Shown one piece after another: positions 10,331-18,568 of a stretch of 64,000 nt of DNA. Origin of the DNA: Deltaproteobacteria bacterium (GTDB lineage Bacteria > Myxococcota_A > UBA796 > GCA-2862545); the NCBI GenBank assembly GCA_006226595.1, contig SBGP01000087.1:1-64000 (forward strand), read 5' to 3'. Made by a program: the position numbers and the translations under genes. The notes under the pieces were generated by a model. It had not been told where the DNA came from. It was given only the letters and a program-made list of their open reading frames with translations, and made no database searches. Each line of letters starts with the position of its first letter. Within the stretch, counting starts at the first letter, position 1.

Positions 10331-10337
10331 GAGGAGG
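10331..10337 (+). promoter_or_regulatory. ribosome binding site GAGGAGG selecting a TTG start
   Basis: GAGGAGG lies 8 bases before the TTG at 10346. The more upstream ATG at 10319 has no comparable site and would put charged residues ahead of the signal peptide, so TTG is preferred. Confidence 0.6.
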
Positions 10338-10345
10338 GCGCCATC

Positions 10346-11146
10346 TTGTTCTGGCTGACCGTCGCGGCCCTGGCCGCGCCCTGTGATGACCCGTTCACCA
10401 CCGCCGAGTTCCGCGAGGTGGTGGGGCAGGCCGACCAGGCCCTCTCCGACGACGACCTGGTGGGCTTCCATGGGCACTTCGCGACGATTCGCGAGCAGGC
10501 GGCGTGCATCGAAGAGGCTGTCGACGCCAAGCTGTGGGCGCGCTTCCTGTTCATGCATGCGGTCGTCCAGTACCAGAGCAAGCTCGAGTGGCGCGGGCCG
10601 CTGAGCACAGCGCTGTTCGCAGACCCGACGGTCGAGCGCGCGGTGGGCATCACCGATCTCGTCGAGTTCCCGATCCCCGCCGTCGACACCACGCACCACG
10701 TGCCGGTCGCCAGCGATGCCATCTTCCTGATGGACGGTGTACAGGTGGACAAGGCGCCGCCCGGGGACCTGCTGGGCCCCCACCTGGTCCAGTCCTATGC
10801 GCAGGGACGCTGGGAGACCTACTACATCGAGGACTCGCCCTTCCCGAGCCACTGGCTCCAACCCGAGACGCCGGTCGAGACGACCGAGGAGCCGTCTCGC
10901 TCGAAGGCCCCCCTGGCGATCGGCATCGGGCTTGCGGGTGCGGGCGCGGCGGCGGGCGTGGCGACGTGGGCGATGACACGAGACCGACCTCAGGCGAGCC
11001 CCGGCGAAGAAGCCGCGCTCAAGGGGGTGAACGTCGCGGGCTGGGCGTTGGCCGGCGTCGGTGCTGGGCTGGTGACCCTGCAGGTCGCGAAGGGCGTCTC
11101 CGTGGGTATGGGCCCGACCGGGCTCGTCGTCCGGGGAGGTCGCTGA
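10346..11146 (+). CDS. secreted/membrane protein with C-terminal transmembrane hairpin, unknown function
   Basis: I do not recognise a family. With the TTG start the 266-residue product opens with a short hydrophobic signal (FWLTVAALAAP), followed by an acidic, Cys-containing domain (CDDP ... ACIEE) and, near the C-terminus, two hydrophobic Gly/Ala-rich segments (IGIGLAGAGAAAGVATWAM; VNVAGWALAGVGAGLVTLQ) separated by a charged stretch. The layout suggests an envelope protein anchored by a C-terminal hairpin. A similar layout recurs in the unrelated-looking protein at 13877-14701. Its stop overlaps the next gene's ATG by one base (TGATG), so it is translationally coupled to the FG-GAP lipoprotein. 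An alternative start is the ATG at 10319. Confidence 0.7.
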   Translation: MFWLTVAALAAPCDDPFTTAEFREVVGQADQALSDDDLVGFHGHFATIREQAACIEEAVDAKLWARFLFMHAVVQYQSKLEWRGPLSTALFADPTVERAVGITDLVEFPIPAVDTTHHVPVASDAIFLMDGVQVDKAPPGDLLGPHLVQSYAQGRWETYYIEDSPFPSHWLQPETPVETTEEPSRSKAPLAIGIGLAGAGAAAGVATWAMTRDRPQASPGEEAALKGVNVAGWALAGVGAGLVTLQVAKGVSVGMGPTGLVVRGGR

Positions 11147-12651
11147 TGCGCGCGCTTCCGCTGTGCCTGCTTCTCTCCGGCTGCATCCTCGGCTGGGACC
11201 CGGTCCACGACACCGCCGAGCCCGGCGAGTGTGGCGACAACGTGGTCAACGGCGTCGAGGACTGCGACGGCACGAACCTCGACGGCCAGAACTGCGAGTC
11301 CGTCGGCTTCTTCGGTGGCGCCCTGGGCTGCGACGAGTGTGGCTTCGACACGTCGTCGTGTACCAACTGCGGCGACGGCACCGTGCAGTCCGACGAGGGC
11401 GAGCTGTGCGACGAGGGCGAAGACAACGACGGCCGATACGACGGGTGTACTCCCGCGTGCACGCTGGGTCCGTACTGCGGTGACGGCGACGTCGACTCCG
11501 GCTTCGCCGAGCAGTGCGACGACGGCGACGACCTGAACACCGGAGAGTTCGGCGGCTGCAGCGACGACTGCTCCTTCGCGCCCACCTTCGAGCTCAGCGC
11601 GCTGCAGATGGCCACTGCGGTGACCTGGGACGTGGCGATGGTCAACCTCGACGGAGACGCGGATCTCGACCTCGTGCTCGGCCTCGATCAGGGCGGTGGC
11701 GTGCGCGTGTACATCAACGAGGGGGGCACCTTCCCGACGACCTACCTGTTCGGGTCTCAGGCTCCGACGACCTTCGTCGCCCTCGGTGAGCTCGATGGGA
11801 ACGCCGGCGTCGACTGCTTCGTCGGCAACGGCGGGTTCAACCTCGTCGCGTTCAACGATGGCTCGGGCACGCTGACCGAAGATGCGCAGCGCCTCGGCGA
11901 CAACATCACGTTCTCGGTGCAGCTCGGCGACGTCGACGGCGACACCGACCTCGACGTGGTCACCGCGAATGGCGAGGGAGGAAGCGACCAGGTCGACCAG
12001 GTGTGGCTCAACGACGGCAGCGGTCGGTTCAGCGCGGGTCAGGGGCTCGGCGCGACCTGGTCCACCGACGTGGCCGTGGCGGATCTCGATGGAGACCTCG
12101 ATCTCGACCTGTTCTATGCCGTCGAGGCCGAGCCGGGGCACAGTGGCCAGCCCCAGGGGGCGCCGAACCGGGTGTTCCTCAACGATGGCTCTGGCGGGTT
12201 TGTCGAGTCCTCCCAGCGTCTCGGCGATGGGCGGAGCATGGCCGTCGAGCTCGGCGATCTCGACGACGACGGCGACCTCGATGCCTTCGTCGTCAACGGG
12301 CGCATCGGCGCGGGCGTGGCCGACCGGGTGTGGATCAACGACGGCGCCGGCAACTTCACCAGCAACGGGCAGTCGCTGGGGACCGACATCGGCAGCGACG
12401 TGGCCCTCGGCGATGTCGACAACGACGGCGACCTCGACGCCCTGGTCGTGAACCTGGCCGATGGCAGCTCGGTCGGCGCGCGACTGTGGCTCAACGACGG
12501 CAGCGGACAGTTCGTCGACAGCGGCATCGACTTCGGCGCGACCGAGGGATTGGCCGTGGCCCTCGGCGATCTCGATGGTGATGGCGATCTCGACGCCTAC
12601 ATCGGCAAGATCGGCACCGACCAGATCTGGCTGAACACGCTCAACGACTGA
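11146..12651 (+). CDS. Cys-rich, FG-GAP/VCBS repeat lipoprotein
   Basis: This 501-residue product has a lipoprotein signal with lipobox LSGC (C13). Residues ~25-145 hold Cys-rich units of the myxobacterial type found in DUF4215-like surface proteins (CGDNVVNGVEDCDG, CGDGTVQSDEGELCDEG, CGDGDVDSGFAEQCDDGDD). The rest is about seven FG-GAP/VCBS-like blades, each with an Asp-rich calcium-loop pattern such as DLDGDGDLDAY. Such blades form a beta-propeller used in adhesion or ligand binding at the cell surface. The ATG overlaps the stop of the preceding gene. Ligand and partner are unknown. The family-level call is strong and the biological role is not determined. Confidence 0.88.
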   Translation: MRALPLCLLLSGCILGWDPVHDTAEPGECGDNVVNGVEDCDGTNLDGQNCESVGFFGGALGCDECGFDTSSCTNCGDGTVQSDEGELCDEGEDNDGRYDGCTPACTLGPYCGDGDVDSGFAEQCDDGDDLNTGEFGGCSDDCSFAPTFELSALQMATAVTWDVAMVNLDGDADLDLVLGLDQGGGVRVYINEGGTFPTTYLFGSQAPTTFVALGELDGNAGVDCFVGNGGFNLVAFNDGSGTLTEDAQRLGDNITFSVQLGDVDGDTDLDVVTANGEGGSDQVDQVWLNDGSGRFSAGQGLGATWSTDVAVADLDGDLDLDLFYAVEAEPGHSGQPQGAPNRVFLNDGSGGFVESSQRLGDGRSMAVELGDLDDDGDLDAFVVNGRIGAGVADRVWINDGAGNFTSNGQSLGTDIGSDVALGDVDNDGDLDALVVNLADGSSVGARLWLNDGSGQFVDSGIDFGATEGLAVALGDLDGDGDLDAYIGKIGTDQIWLNTLND

Positions 12652-12671
12652 GCCTCACCAGGGTGGGGCTC
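12650..12671. terminator. hairpin between convergent genes
   Basis: GAGCCTCACC and GGTGGGGCTC form a near-perfect inverted repeat (one G-T pair) starting at the stop codon of the FG-GAP lipoprotein and just before the convergent gene's stop. There is no T-run. It may serve as a bidirectional terminator. Confidence 0.4.
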
Positions 12672-12678
12672 GGTCGGC

Positions 12679-13086
12679 TCACACCCCCGAACTCGGGGGA
12701 ATGCACGCGCGCTCGCCGTTGTCGTCCGCCGGGTCGGCCCAGTCGAAGTTCGCCGAGCAGTTCGCCTCGTTCTCGGTGGAGCGGTTGACGTTGCACTCGG
12801 GCTTGTCGTCGCAGGCGCGGAAGCAGTAGTTGTTGTTGTCCGTGTGGGCGACGCAGATCGATCCGTCGGGACAGTCGCCTCCATTCGTGCACGGCGACAG
12901 GCCGCAGTAACCGCCCGCGAACTGGGTCAGGCACTCGAGCTGGGTCTCGTCGGCATCGCCGGAGTCGGCCACCCAGTCGACGACCGGGCAATCCTCGGTG
13001 GTGGTGCACTCACTGGCGACGCCGAGGTCGTCAGCGTCGTTGCCGCCGCAAGCGAGCAGGAACATCAGGGGAAGAAGACGGGTCAT
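12679..13086 (-). CDS. small Cys-rich lipoprotein
   Basis: The 135-residue product begins MTRLLPLMFLLAC with a clear lipobox (C13), followed by an acidic spacer and ten or so cysteines spaced as in secreted disulfide-rich domains (ECTTTEDCPVVDW, ECLTQFAGGYCGLSPCTNGG, CFRACDDKPECNVN). The phrase CTNGGDCPDGSICV resembles EGF-like or the Cys-rich modules common in Myxococcota surface proteins. The start is chosen for the lipobox and a GGAGG-type site (complement 13093-13097). Convergent with the FG-GAP lipoprotein and divergent from the RelA/SpoT-like gene. No specific function can be given. Confidence 0.75.
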   Translation of the reverse strand: MTRLLPLMFLLACGGNDADDLGVASECTTTEDCPVVDWVADSGDADETQLECLTQFAGGYCGLSPCTNGGDCPDGSICVAHTDNNNYCFRACDDKPECNVNRSTENEANCSANFDWADPADDNGERACIPPSSGV

Positions 13087-13188
13087 CGAAGCCTCCGCGA
13101 GCAGTGTCGCATCGCCGCCGCCGCCGGATGTCCACGAACGGTGATCTCGTATGCGCGGTGCCTCGATGTCGACCGATGTCACCGGCCC

Positions 13189-13216
13189 TTGTCGGTCGTG
13201 TTCTGGGGTCTAGGCA
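13189..13216 (+). promoter_or_regulatory. candidate promoter for the RelA/SpoT-like gene
   Basis: TTGTCG (13189-13194), a 16-base spacer and TAGGCA (13211-13216) give a loose sigma70-like arrangement 21 bases before the GTG start. The match at -10 is only partial. Confidence 0.25.
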
Positions 13217-13237
13217 TACCGAGTCCGGAGGACGTCC

Positions 13238-13876
13238 GTGTCAGCTGCGCTTCGCTCTGCCCTACTCGCCACCTTCCTCGCCAGCCCCGCCTTCGCCGCC
13301 GTGGGCGAGCTGTCCGAGGACTCGCTGCCCAAGATCGCGCCGATGGCCGAGCGCGCGGGCATGGGACCGGGCGCGGCACTGCTTCAGGACGAGGCCTTCG
13401 CCATCGTCGATCCCGGCCTGTTCGCGAGTCTGCGCGATGCGCGGGCTGCCGAGATCGTCGACGAGAACCGGGCACTTGCCGCGGCCCGCGGCCACGTCGA
13501 CGGCGTGCTTCGCGCCCTCGGCAGCGATGCCCAGGTGAGCGGGCGCATCAAGTCGCTCTACAGCCTGCACGCGAAGATGCAGGCCAAGAGCCTGGCGATG
13601 GACCAGGTACTCGACCGGGTGGCCCTGCGGGTGATCGTCGAGGACGACGCCGAGGCCTACGCCGTGCACGAGCTGATCGCCGAGCGCTTCGCGGTCATCG
13701 GCGAGTCCGTCGACGACTACATCGCGAACCCCAAGCCCAGCGGCTACCAGGCGCTGCATCTCGCGATGGTCGAGCCCCACACGCGGCGCCCCGTCGAGGT
13801 CCAGATCCGCACGCGCGCGGCGCACCATGCCGCCGAGCACGGCGATGCCGCGCACTGGCGCTACAAGCTCGCGTAG
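13238..13876 (+). CDS. RelA/SpoT synthetase-domain protein with N-terminal signal peptide
   Basis: This 212-residue product carries the hallmarks of an alarmone (ppGpp-type) synthetase domain: GRIKSLYS (102-109, the GRxK pyrophosphate/ATP motif), D126 and R131 in LDRVALRVIV, DYIANPKPSGYQALH (160-174, with Y170 expected to stack on guanine), EVQIRT (187-192) and HHAAEHGDAAHWRYK (196-210). There is no HD hydrolase, TGS or ACT domain, so its size is like small alarmone synthetases. Unusually, residues 1-21 read as a Sec signal peptide with an AFA-A cleavage site. The GTG start is supported by GGAG at 13227-13230, and no earlier in-frame start exists. It could be a secreted nucleotide-synthesising effector, a periplasmic nucleotide-binding relic, or a cytosolic enzyme with a hydrophobic N-terminus. 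The domain is certain; the location and activity are inferred. Confidence 0.88.
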   Translation: MSAALRSALLATFLASPAFAAVGELSEDSLPKIAPMAERAGMGPGAALLQDEAFAIVDPGLFASLRDARAAEIVDENRALAAARGHVDGVLRALGSDAQVSGRIKSLYSLHAKMQAKSLAMDQVLDRVALRVIVEDDAEAYAVHELIAERFAVIGESVDDYIANPKPSGYQALHLAMVEPHTRRPVEVQIRTRAAHHAAEHGDAAHWRYKLA

Positions 13877-14701
13877 CTACCACCGGCCGGTCCACGTCAG
13901 GCCCGGCCCCGCACCCATGAACACGCCATAGGTCGCGGTCCCGGCGCCGAGCACCATCGCGGCCGCCCCGCCGCCGACCATCGCGGGGCTGCGTTCCCCG
14001 GTCGCCCCGACGCCGACGAGCACGCCCCCGGCGACGACCGCCAGCGCACCGGTGGTCATCGCGACTCGTCGGGCACGCATGTAGCGGGGTGGGGGACAGG
14101 CGAGGATGAGCGGGTCGTTGGGGCCCGGCGAGCGAAGGCTCCGATGGCCCGCGGGTTCCTGGCCGACGAGGCCCGCCCAGTAGCGGGCGTCCTTGCGGTC
14201 GTGGGGGCGCAGGGCGCGGGCGATGGCCCGGTAGGCGTCGTCCGCCTCGGCCTGGGGCAGCGGCTCCTGCTTGCAGCGCAGACCCGCGGCGACGTGCCGG
14301 GCCTGGTCGTGGGCCTCGGGTGCCGCGACGTTCGCGAGCTGCTCGAGGGCGGCACGATCGCGGGTGAGCAGCGCTGGATCCGCGTCGTAGGCGCAGCCGT
14401 CCGGGGTCTCCGGCCAGCGGTACTGCCAGCGCGACGCCTCCATCCGGGCCTGGGCCGCGGGAATGGCGTGGGGGTCGCTGATCGCGAGCGCATCGAGCAG
14501 CGACCGGTAGCCCCGCTCGACGATCATCCACGGCGGGTCGTCCTCGAGGCACTCGAGCCCGAGCGCCATGCGCTCGTTCGCCCTCGCGTCCGTCATGCCA
14601 TTGCGCGTCGCGTCCTCGACCGTGGCGAGATCGGAGATGAACGTGTCCAGGTCGTAAGGACACGGGTCGGATGCCAGCGCTACCGAGAGCAGGAAGAACA
14701 C
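13877..14701 (-). CDS. membrane protein with signal peptide and C-terminal hairpin, unknown function
   Basis: I recognise no family. The 274-residue product has a short signal peptide (MFFLLSVALAS), a mainly helical Cys-containing domain of ~190 residues (Cys pairs in DPCPYDL, LGLECLED, DGCAYD, GLRCKQE), and two Gly/Ala-rich membrane segments near the C-terminus (TTGALAVVAGGVLVGVGAT and AAAMVLGAGTATYGVFMG). This is the same general design as the protein at 10346-11146. Its stop is immediately adjacent to the stop of the RelA/SpoT-like gene, so the two are convergent with no spacer. It is divergent from the nuclease-family gene at 14732. Confidence 0.65.
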   Translation of the reverse strand: MFFLLSVALASDPCPYDLDTFISDLATVEDATRNGMTDARANERMALGLECLEDDPPWMIVERGYRSLLDALAISDPHAIPAAQARMEASRWQYRWPETPDGCAYDADPALLTRDRAALEQLANVAAPEAHDQARHVAAGLRCKQEPLPQAEADDAYRAIARALRPHDRKDARYWAGLVGQEPAGHRSLRSPGPNDPLILACPPPRYMRARRVAMTTGALAVVAGGVLVGVGATGERSPAMVGGGAAAMVLGAGTATYGVFMGAGPGLTWTGRW

Positions 14702-14731
14702 GGGACCTCTGCGCTCAGCCTACGCTGTGGC

Positions 14732-15673
14732 ATGCGCATCGCCACTTTCAACGTCGAGAACCTGCTCCAGCGCTTCCTGTTCGCACGCGGCGTACTCCCA
14801 CGACAAGCGGCGCGGCACGGGTTCACCAGCGAGGACCTGCGTTTTCGGATGTCGGACCCGACCTCGAAGCGGCTCTCCGCCGAGACCATGCTCGCGCTCG
14901 ACGCCGACGTCATCGCGCTCCAGGAGGTCGAGGGCCTCGACGTGCTCAAGCTGTTCCGCGACCGCTACCTCGGCGGCCCCGAGGCCTACCCCCATGCCCT
15001 GGTCATCGATGGCAACGACGGTCGCCGCATCGACGTCGGGGTGCTCTCCCGGCTGCCCATCGTGCACGCGCGCTCCTGGCAGCACCTGCGCGAGGCCGGG
15101 GAGTACGTGTTCGACCGCGACTGCCTCGAGGTGGACGTGGAGGGGCCGCTCGGGCGACTTACGCTGTACGTGAACCACTTCAAGTCGATGCGCGCGCCGA
15201 ACCGCACGGAAGGCTCGGGCAGAGCCCTCACCCGGGCGCGGCGCGTGGCCCAGTGCGCGGCGGTGCGCCGCATCGTGTGCGAGCGCTTCGGGGAGGACCC
15301 GTCCGACGCACCGTTCGTGGTGCTCGGCGACTTCAACGACTTCCTCGAGGACGACCACCAGGGCAAGAGCGGCATCCGCGAGCTGGTGCACTGGTCGGCG
15401 GTGGAGGACGTCGTGGCACGGTTGCCCGCGGATCAGCGCTGGACGCACTTCTACCAGGGAGGGCGTGGTCTGGCGCCGGCCTATCGCCAGCTCGACTTCG
15501 TGCTCGCGTCGCGCGGGCTCGCGGCGCGGAACCCGGCGCTGCCCGAGATCGAGCGCCGCGGTCAGCCACTGCGTGCCCGCAAGGCGGAGGTCGAGCGCTT
15601 CGAGGGCGTGGGGCGCGATCGGCCCAAGTCCTCGGATCACTGCCCCGTGGTGTGGGAGCTCGGCACCCTGTAG
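14732..15673 (+). CDS. endonuclease/exonuclease/phosphatase family protein
   Basis: The 313-residue product begins MRIATFNVENL, the classic first strand of the EEP fold with the metal-ligand Asn. Further motifs are ALQEVEGLD (metal-binding Glu), VNHFKS (His), VLGDFNDFLEDD (the GDFN active-site Asp/Asn) and KSSDHCPVVWEL (the C-terminal Asp-His). All catalytic positions of a Mg-dependent phosphodiesterase or nuclease are therefore present. Substrate cannot be told: members cut DNA, RNA, phosphoinositides or sphingomyelin. There is no signal peptide, so it is likely cytoplasmic. It converges with the MFS-acyltransferase gene, 4 bp apart. Confidence 0.87.
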   Translation: MRIATFNVENLLQRFLFARGVLPRQAARHGFTSEDLRFRMSDPTSKRLSAETMLALDADVIALQEVEGLDVLKLFRDRYLGGPEAYPHALVIDGNDGRRIDVGVLSRLPIVHARSWQHLREAGEYVFDRDCLEVDVEGPLGRLTLYVNHFKSMRAPNRTEGSGRALTRARRVAQCAAVRRIVCERFGEDPSDAPFVVLGDFNDFLEDDHQGKSGIRELVHWSAVEDVVARLPADQRWTHFYQGGRGLAPAYRQLDFVLASRGLAARNPALPEIERRGQPLRARKAEVERFEGVGRDRPKSSDHCPVVWELGTL

Positions 15674-15677
15674 CCGG

Positions 15678-17597
15678 CTACGCGGGGCCTCCGGCCTTCC
15701 ACAAGGCCTCGACTCGCTCGTGGAGGAGCTCGGCGGTCACCTGCCCGGGGGGCACGGGCTCGCCGAGGGTCAGGGTGATGGTCGTGTTCCACGCGCGCGG
15801 CTTGCGCGGCCCCGCGGCCCCGCCGACCCGCGAGAACATCGAGCCCCACAGGCCGTTGATCGCCATCGGCACGACCGGGCAGGGGTCGCGGGCGATGATG
15901 TGCTCGATGCCGCGCTTGAACTCGCCCATCTCGCCATCGGGGCTCAGCTTGCCCTCGGGGAACAGCCCGACGACCCAGTCGCCCTGCAGCTCCTCGCTGA
16001 TCTGGTCGAAGGCGCGCTGAAACACCTCGGGCTTCTCGCTTCGCCCGGCGATGGGGATGACCTTGGCCTGCTTCGCCATCCACCCGAGCAGGCCCTTGTC
16101 GAAGCCCGCGTACATCACGAAGCGGATGGGTCGCTGGACGGCGCCGGCGACGACCAGCCAGTCGACGAAGGACACGTGGTTCGCGACGATGACGCAGGCG
16201 GTCTCGCGCGGCAGGTGTTCGATGCCCTTGAGCTCGACCTTGTACATCACGTTCGACAGCAGCCACGCGGCCATGCGCCACACGAACTCGGGGACGACCG
16301 TGTACACGTACACCGCGACGAGCACGTTGAGCACCGCGCACACCAGGAACACCTGGGGGATGGTCAGTCCGACGGTGACCATCGCCATCAGCCCGACGTT
16401 GGCGGCGACCATGAACAGCGAGTTCACGATGTTGTTCCCGGCGATGACCCGGCTGCGCTCGCTGTCCTCGGAGCGCTGCTGGATCATCGTGTACAGCGGC
16501 ACGATGTACAGGCCACCGCTCGCCGCGACACCGAGCATGGACAGGCAGATGAGCAGGCCCGCCGGGCGGGTGAGGAAGTCGCCGATACCGATGAGGTGCT
16601 CGGGATCGATGGCCCACGGCGAGCCGATGGCGAACAACACCAGCGTGAACAGGGTCATGCCGACCGATCCGAGCGGCACGAGGCCGAGCTCGAGGCGGTG
16701 CTTCGAGAAGCGCTCGCAGGCCATCGAGCCGATGCCGATGCCCACGCTGAACAGCGCCAGGAACAGGGTCGCGATGTGCTCGTTCCCGCCGAGTACGAGC
16801 TTGGTGTAGTCGGGAAACACGGTGAGGAACACGGTCCCGAAGCCCCAGAACCAGGTGATGCCGAGGATCGACAGCCACACCGGGCGCTTGGCGCGGCTGA
16901 TCTGGAGAATCTCCCAGGTCGGCCGCACCGGGTCGAGCCGCAGCGGGAGGTCCGGGTCGGTGGGCGGGCAGGGGACCACGCGACCGGCGAGCCCTCGTCC
17001 GAGCACGGCCACGGCGACGACGCCGGCGGCGACGAGCCACACGCCCACGGGCTGACCACCGGACTCGACGTTGACCAGCACGCCGCCGAGGATGGTGCCG
17101 CCGAGGATGGCCAGGTAGGTCGCGGTCTCGACCAGCGCGTTGCCGCCGACGAGGTTCTCGCGGTCGAGCAGCTGCGGGAGGATGCCGTACTTCACGGGCC
17201 CGAAGAACGCGGACTGCGTGCCCATCAGGAACAGCACCACGAGGAGCAGCTCGACTTGCTGGGTGGCGAGGGCCACGGCCCCGAGCAGCATCACGCCGAT
17301 CTCGGCGAGCTTGATGTGCCGTACCAGCTGCGACTTCTCGTACTTGTCGGCGAGCTGCCCGGCGAGCGCGCTGAACAGGAAGAACGGCAGGATGAACAGG
17401 GCCCCCGCGAGGGGCGCGAACGCCGCCTTGCCGAGCCCGAAGGCGAGGGCCGCGTCGTCCGGAAGGTCCATCGCCACCTTGAAGATGACGAGGATGACCA
17501 TCGCGTTCTTGAAGAAGTTGTCGTTGAACGCGCCCGTGAACTGGGTCCAGAACATGGGCCCGAAGCGGCGGTCGGTGAGCAGCGAGCCGGAGCTCAT
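15678..17597 (-). CDS. MFS transporter-acyltransferase (PlsC) fusion, LplT/Aas-like
   Basis: The 639-residue product is two-part. Residues ~1-410 form a 12-helix major facilitator unit opening with TDRRFGPMFWTQFTGAFNDN, the signature of lysophospholipid transporter LplT-type proteins. Residues ~430-639 are a PlsC-like acyltransferase with NHVSFVD (HX4D) and FPEGKLSPDGEMGEFKRG, plus VVPMAING. In related Aas-type proteins a third acyl-ACP/AMP-ligase domain follows; here it is absent. Expected role: flip lysophospholipid across the inner membrane and reacylate it. The ATG has a GGAGG site upstream. The many lipid genes in the window fit a membrane-repair or remodelling role. Confidence 0.88.
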   Translation of the reverse strand: MSSGSLLTDRRFGPMFWTQFTGAFNDNFFKNAMVILVIFKVAMDLPDDAALAFGLGKAAFAPLAGALFILPFFLFSALAGQLADKYEKSQLVRHIKLAEIGVMLLGAVALATQQVELLLVVLFLMGTQSAFFGPVKYGILPQLLDRENLVGGNALVETATYLAILGGTILGGVLVNVESGGQPVGVWLVAAGVVAVAVLGRGLAGRVVPCPPTDPDLPLRLDPVRPTWEILQISRAKRPVWLSILGITWFWGFGTVFLTVFPDYTKLVLGGNEHIATLFLALFSVGIGIGSMACERFSKHRLELGLVPLGSVGMTLFTLVLFAIGSPWAIDPEHLIGIGDFLTRPAGLLICLSMLGVAASGGLYIVPLYTMIQQRSEDSERSRVIAGNNIVNSLFMVAANVGLMAMVTVGLTIPQVFLVCAVLNVLVAVYVYTVVPEFVWRMAAWLLSNVMYKVELKGIEHLPRETACVIVANHVSFVDWLVVAGAVQRPIRFVMYAGFDKGLLGWMAKQAKVIPIAGRSEKPEVFQRAFDQISEELQGDWVVGLFPEGKLSPDGEMGEFKRGIEHIIARDPCPVVPMAINGLWGSMFSRVGGAAGPRKPRAWNTTITLTLGEPVPPGQVTAELLHERVEALWKAGGPA

Positions 17598-17888
17598 GGG
17601 ACGTCCTCCGAGATGGCATGGAGCCTACACCGCGCACGCGAAGCCGGACTCGATGCCGCCACCGTGGCGGTTCGCGGCGTGTCGCATCTCCGAGCTGGCC
17701 GTGCGGGCGGGCTCACGGGGGGCGGCCGGCGCAGAGCGCGGCTGCGAGGCGGGCATTGGCGAGGACTGGGCATCGGCCTCCGCGGACCGTGCGAGCACAC
17801 CGCGGGCGTGTGAACCTGGTGTGACCAGCGCATGAAATCGCGCCTCTGCCGTCGCTGAGGTAAAAGCGCTGTCCCCCAGGAGGCCCCC

Positions 17889-18548
17889 ATGGCGGAGACC
17901 CGCGTACTCCAGGACCTGTTCATCGGCATCGCCGGGCTCATCGGCGCGGGCAAGACCACGCTCGCCACCGCCCTCGGCAAGCACCTCGACCTGCCCGTGT
18001 ACTTCGAGCCCGTGGCCGACAACGAGTACCTGGCCGACTTCTACACGGACACGGCCAAGTACAGCTTCGCCATGCAGATCTACCTGCTCAACCGCCGCTT
18101 CCAGCAGCACCAGGAGATCATCTGGCGCGGCGGCGGCGGTGTGCAGGACCGCACCATCTACGAGGACGCGGTGTTCGCGAAGACGCTCGTCGACCAGGGC
18201 CTGATGGACGAGCGCGACTACCGGACCTACCTGTCGCTCTTCAAGCACATGTCCAACTTCATGTGCCGTCCCAACGTCATCGTGTACCTGGACCTGACTC
18301 CCGAGAGCAGCATGGAGCGCATCAAGCAGCGCAACCGCGGCGTCGAGTCGGGCATCTCGATGGAGTACCTCGTCGGTCTGCGCGACGCGTACGAAGAGTT
18401 CATCGGCGACATCAGCAAGACCGTGCCGGTGATCCGCGTGAACTGGGAGGAGTACAAGGACGTCGACGTGATGGCCGAGGCCATCGAGGAGGAGTACCTC
18501 CGCGGAAGCTTCCTCCGCGAGGTCCACTGGACGCCGACGAAGGGCTAG
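17889..18548 (+). CDS. deoxynucleoside kinase
   Basis: The 219-residue product has the dNK fold: a P-loop GLIGAGKTT (16-24, K22), an EPV motif after strand 2 (VYFEPVADNEYLADF), the QDRTIYEDAVFA segment equivalent to the conserved DRS/ERS substrate-base motif, and a LID-region arginine cluster (MERIKQRNRG). It phosphorylates deoxyribonucleosides (dA/dG or dC/dT types are not distinguishable here) with ATP for the salvage route. AGGAGG at 17878-17883 precedes the ATG by 5 bases. The gene stands alone, with ~290 bp of non-coding sequence upstream. Confidence 0.92.
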   Translation: MAETRVLQDLFIGIAGLIGAGKTTLATALGKHLDLPVYFEPVADNEYLADFYTDTAKYSFAMQIYLLNRRFQQHQEIIWRGGGGVQDRTIYEDAVFAKTLVDQGLMDERDYRTYLSLFKHMSNFMCRPNVIVYLDLTPESSMERIKQRNRGVESGISMEYLVGLRDAYEEFIGDISKTVPVIRVNWEEYKDVDVMAEAIEEEYLRGSFLREVHWTPTKG

Positions 18549-18568
18549 CAGCCCGCTAGCGGCCGGTC

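Noticed and set aside
8141-10861. Another long minus-strand frame opposite the end of pfa3 and the following gene
   Set aside because: No domain or signal in it, and it crosses two real genes on the + strand; codon-bias shadow.
15465-17813. A plus-strand frame of ~780 residues opposite the MFS-acyltransferase gene
   Set aside because: It is the reverse shadow of that gene: His/Gly/Asp-rich with no recognisable fold, while the opposite strand has two intact families.
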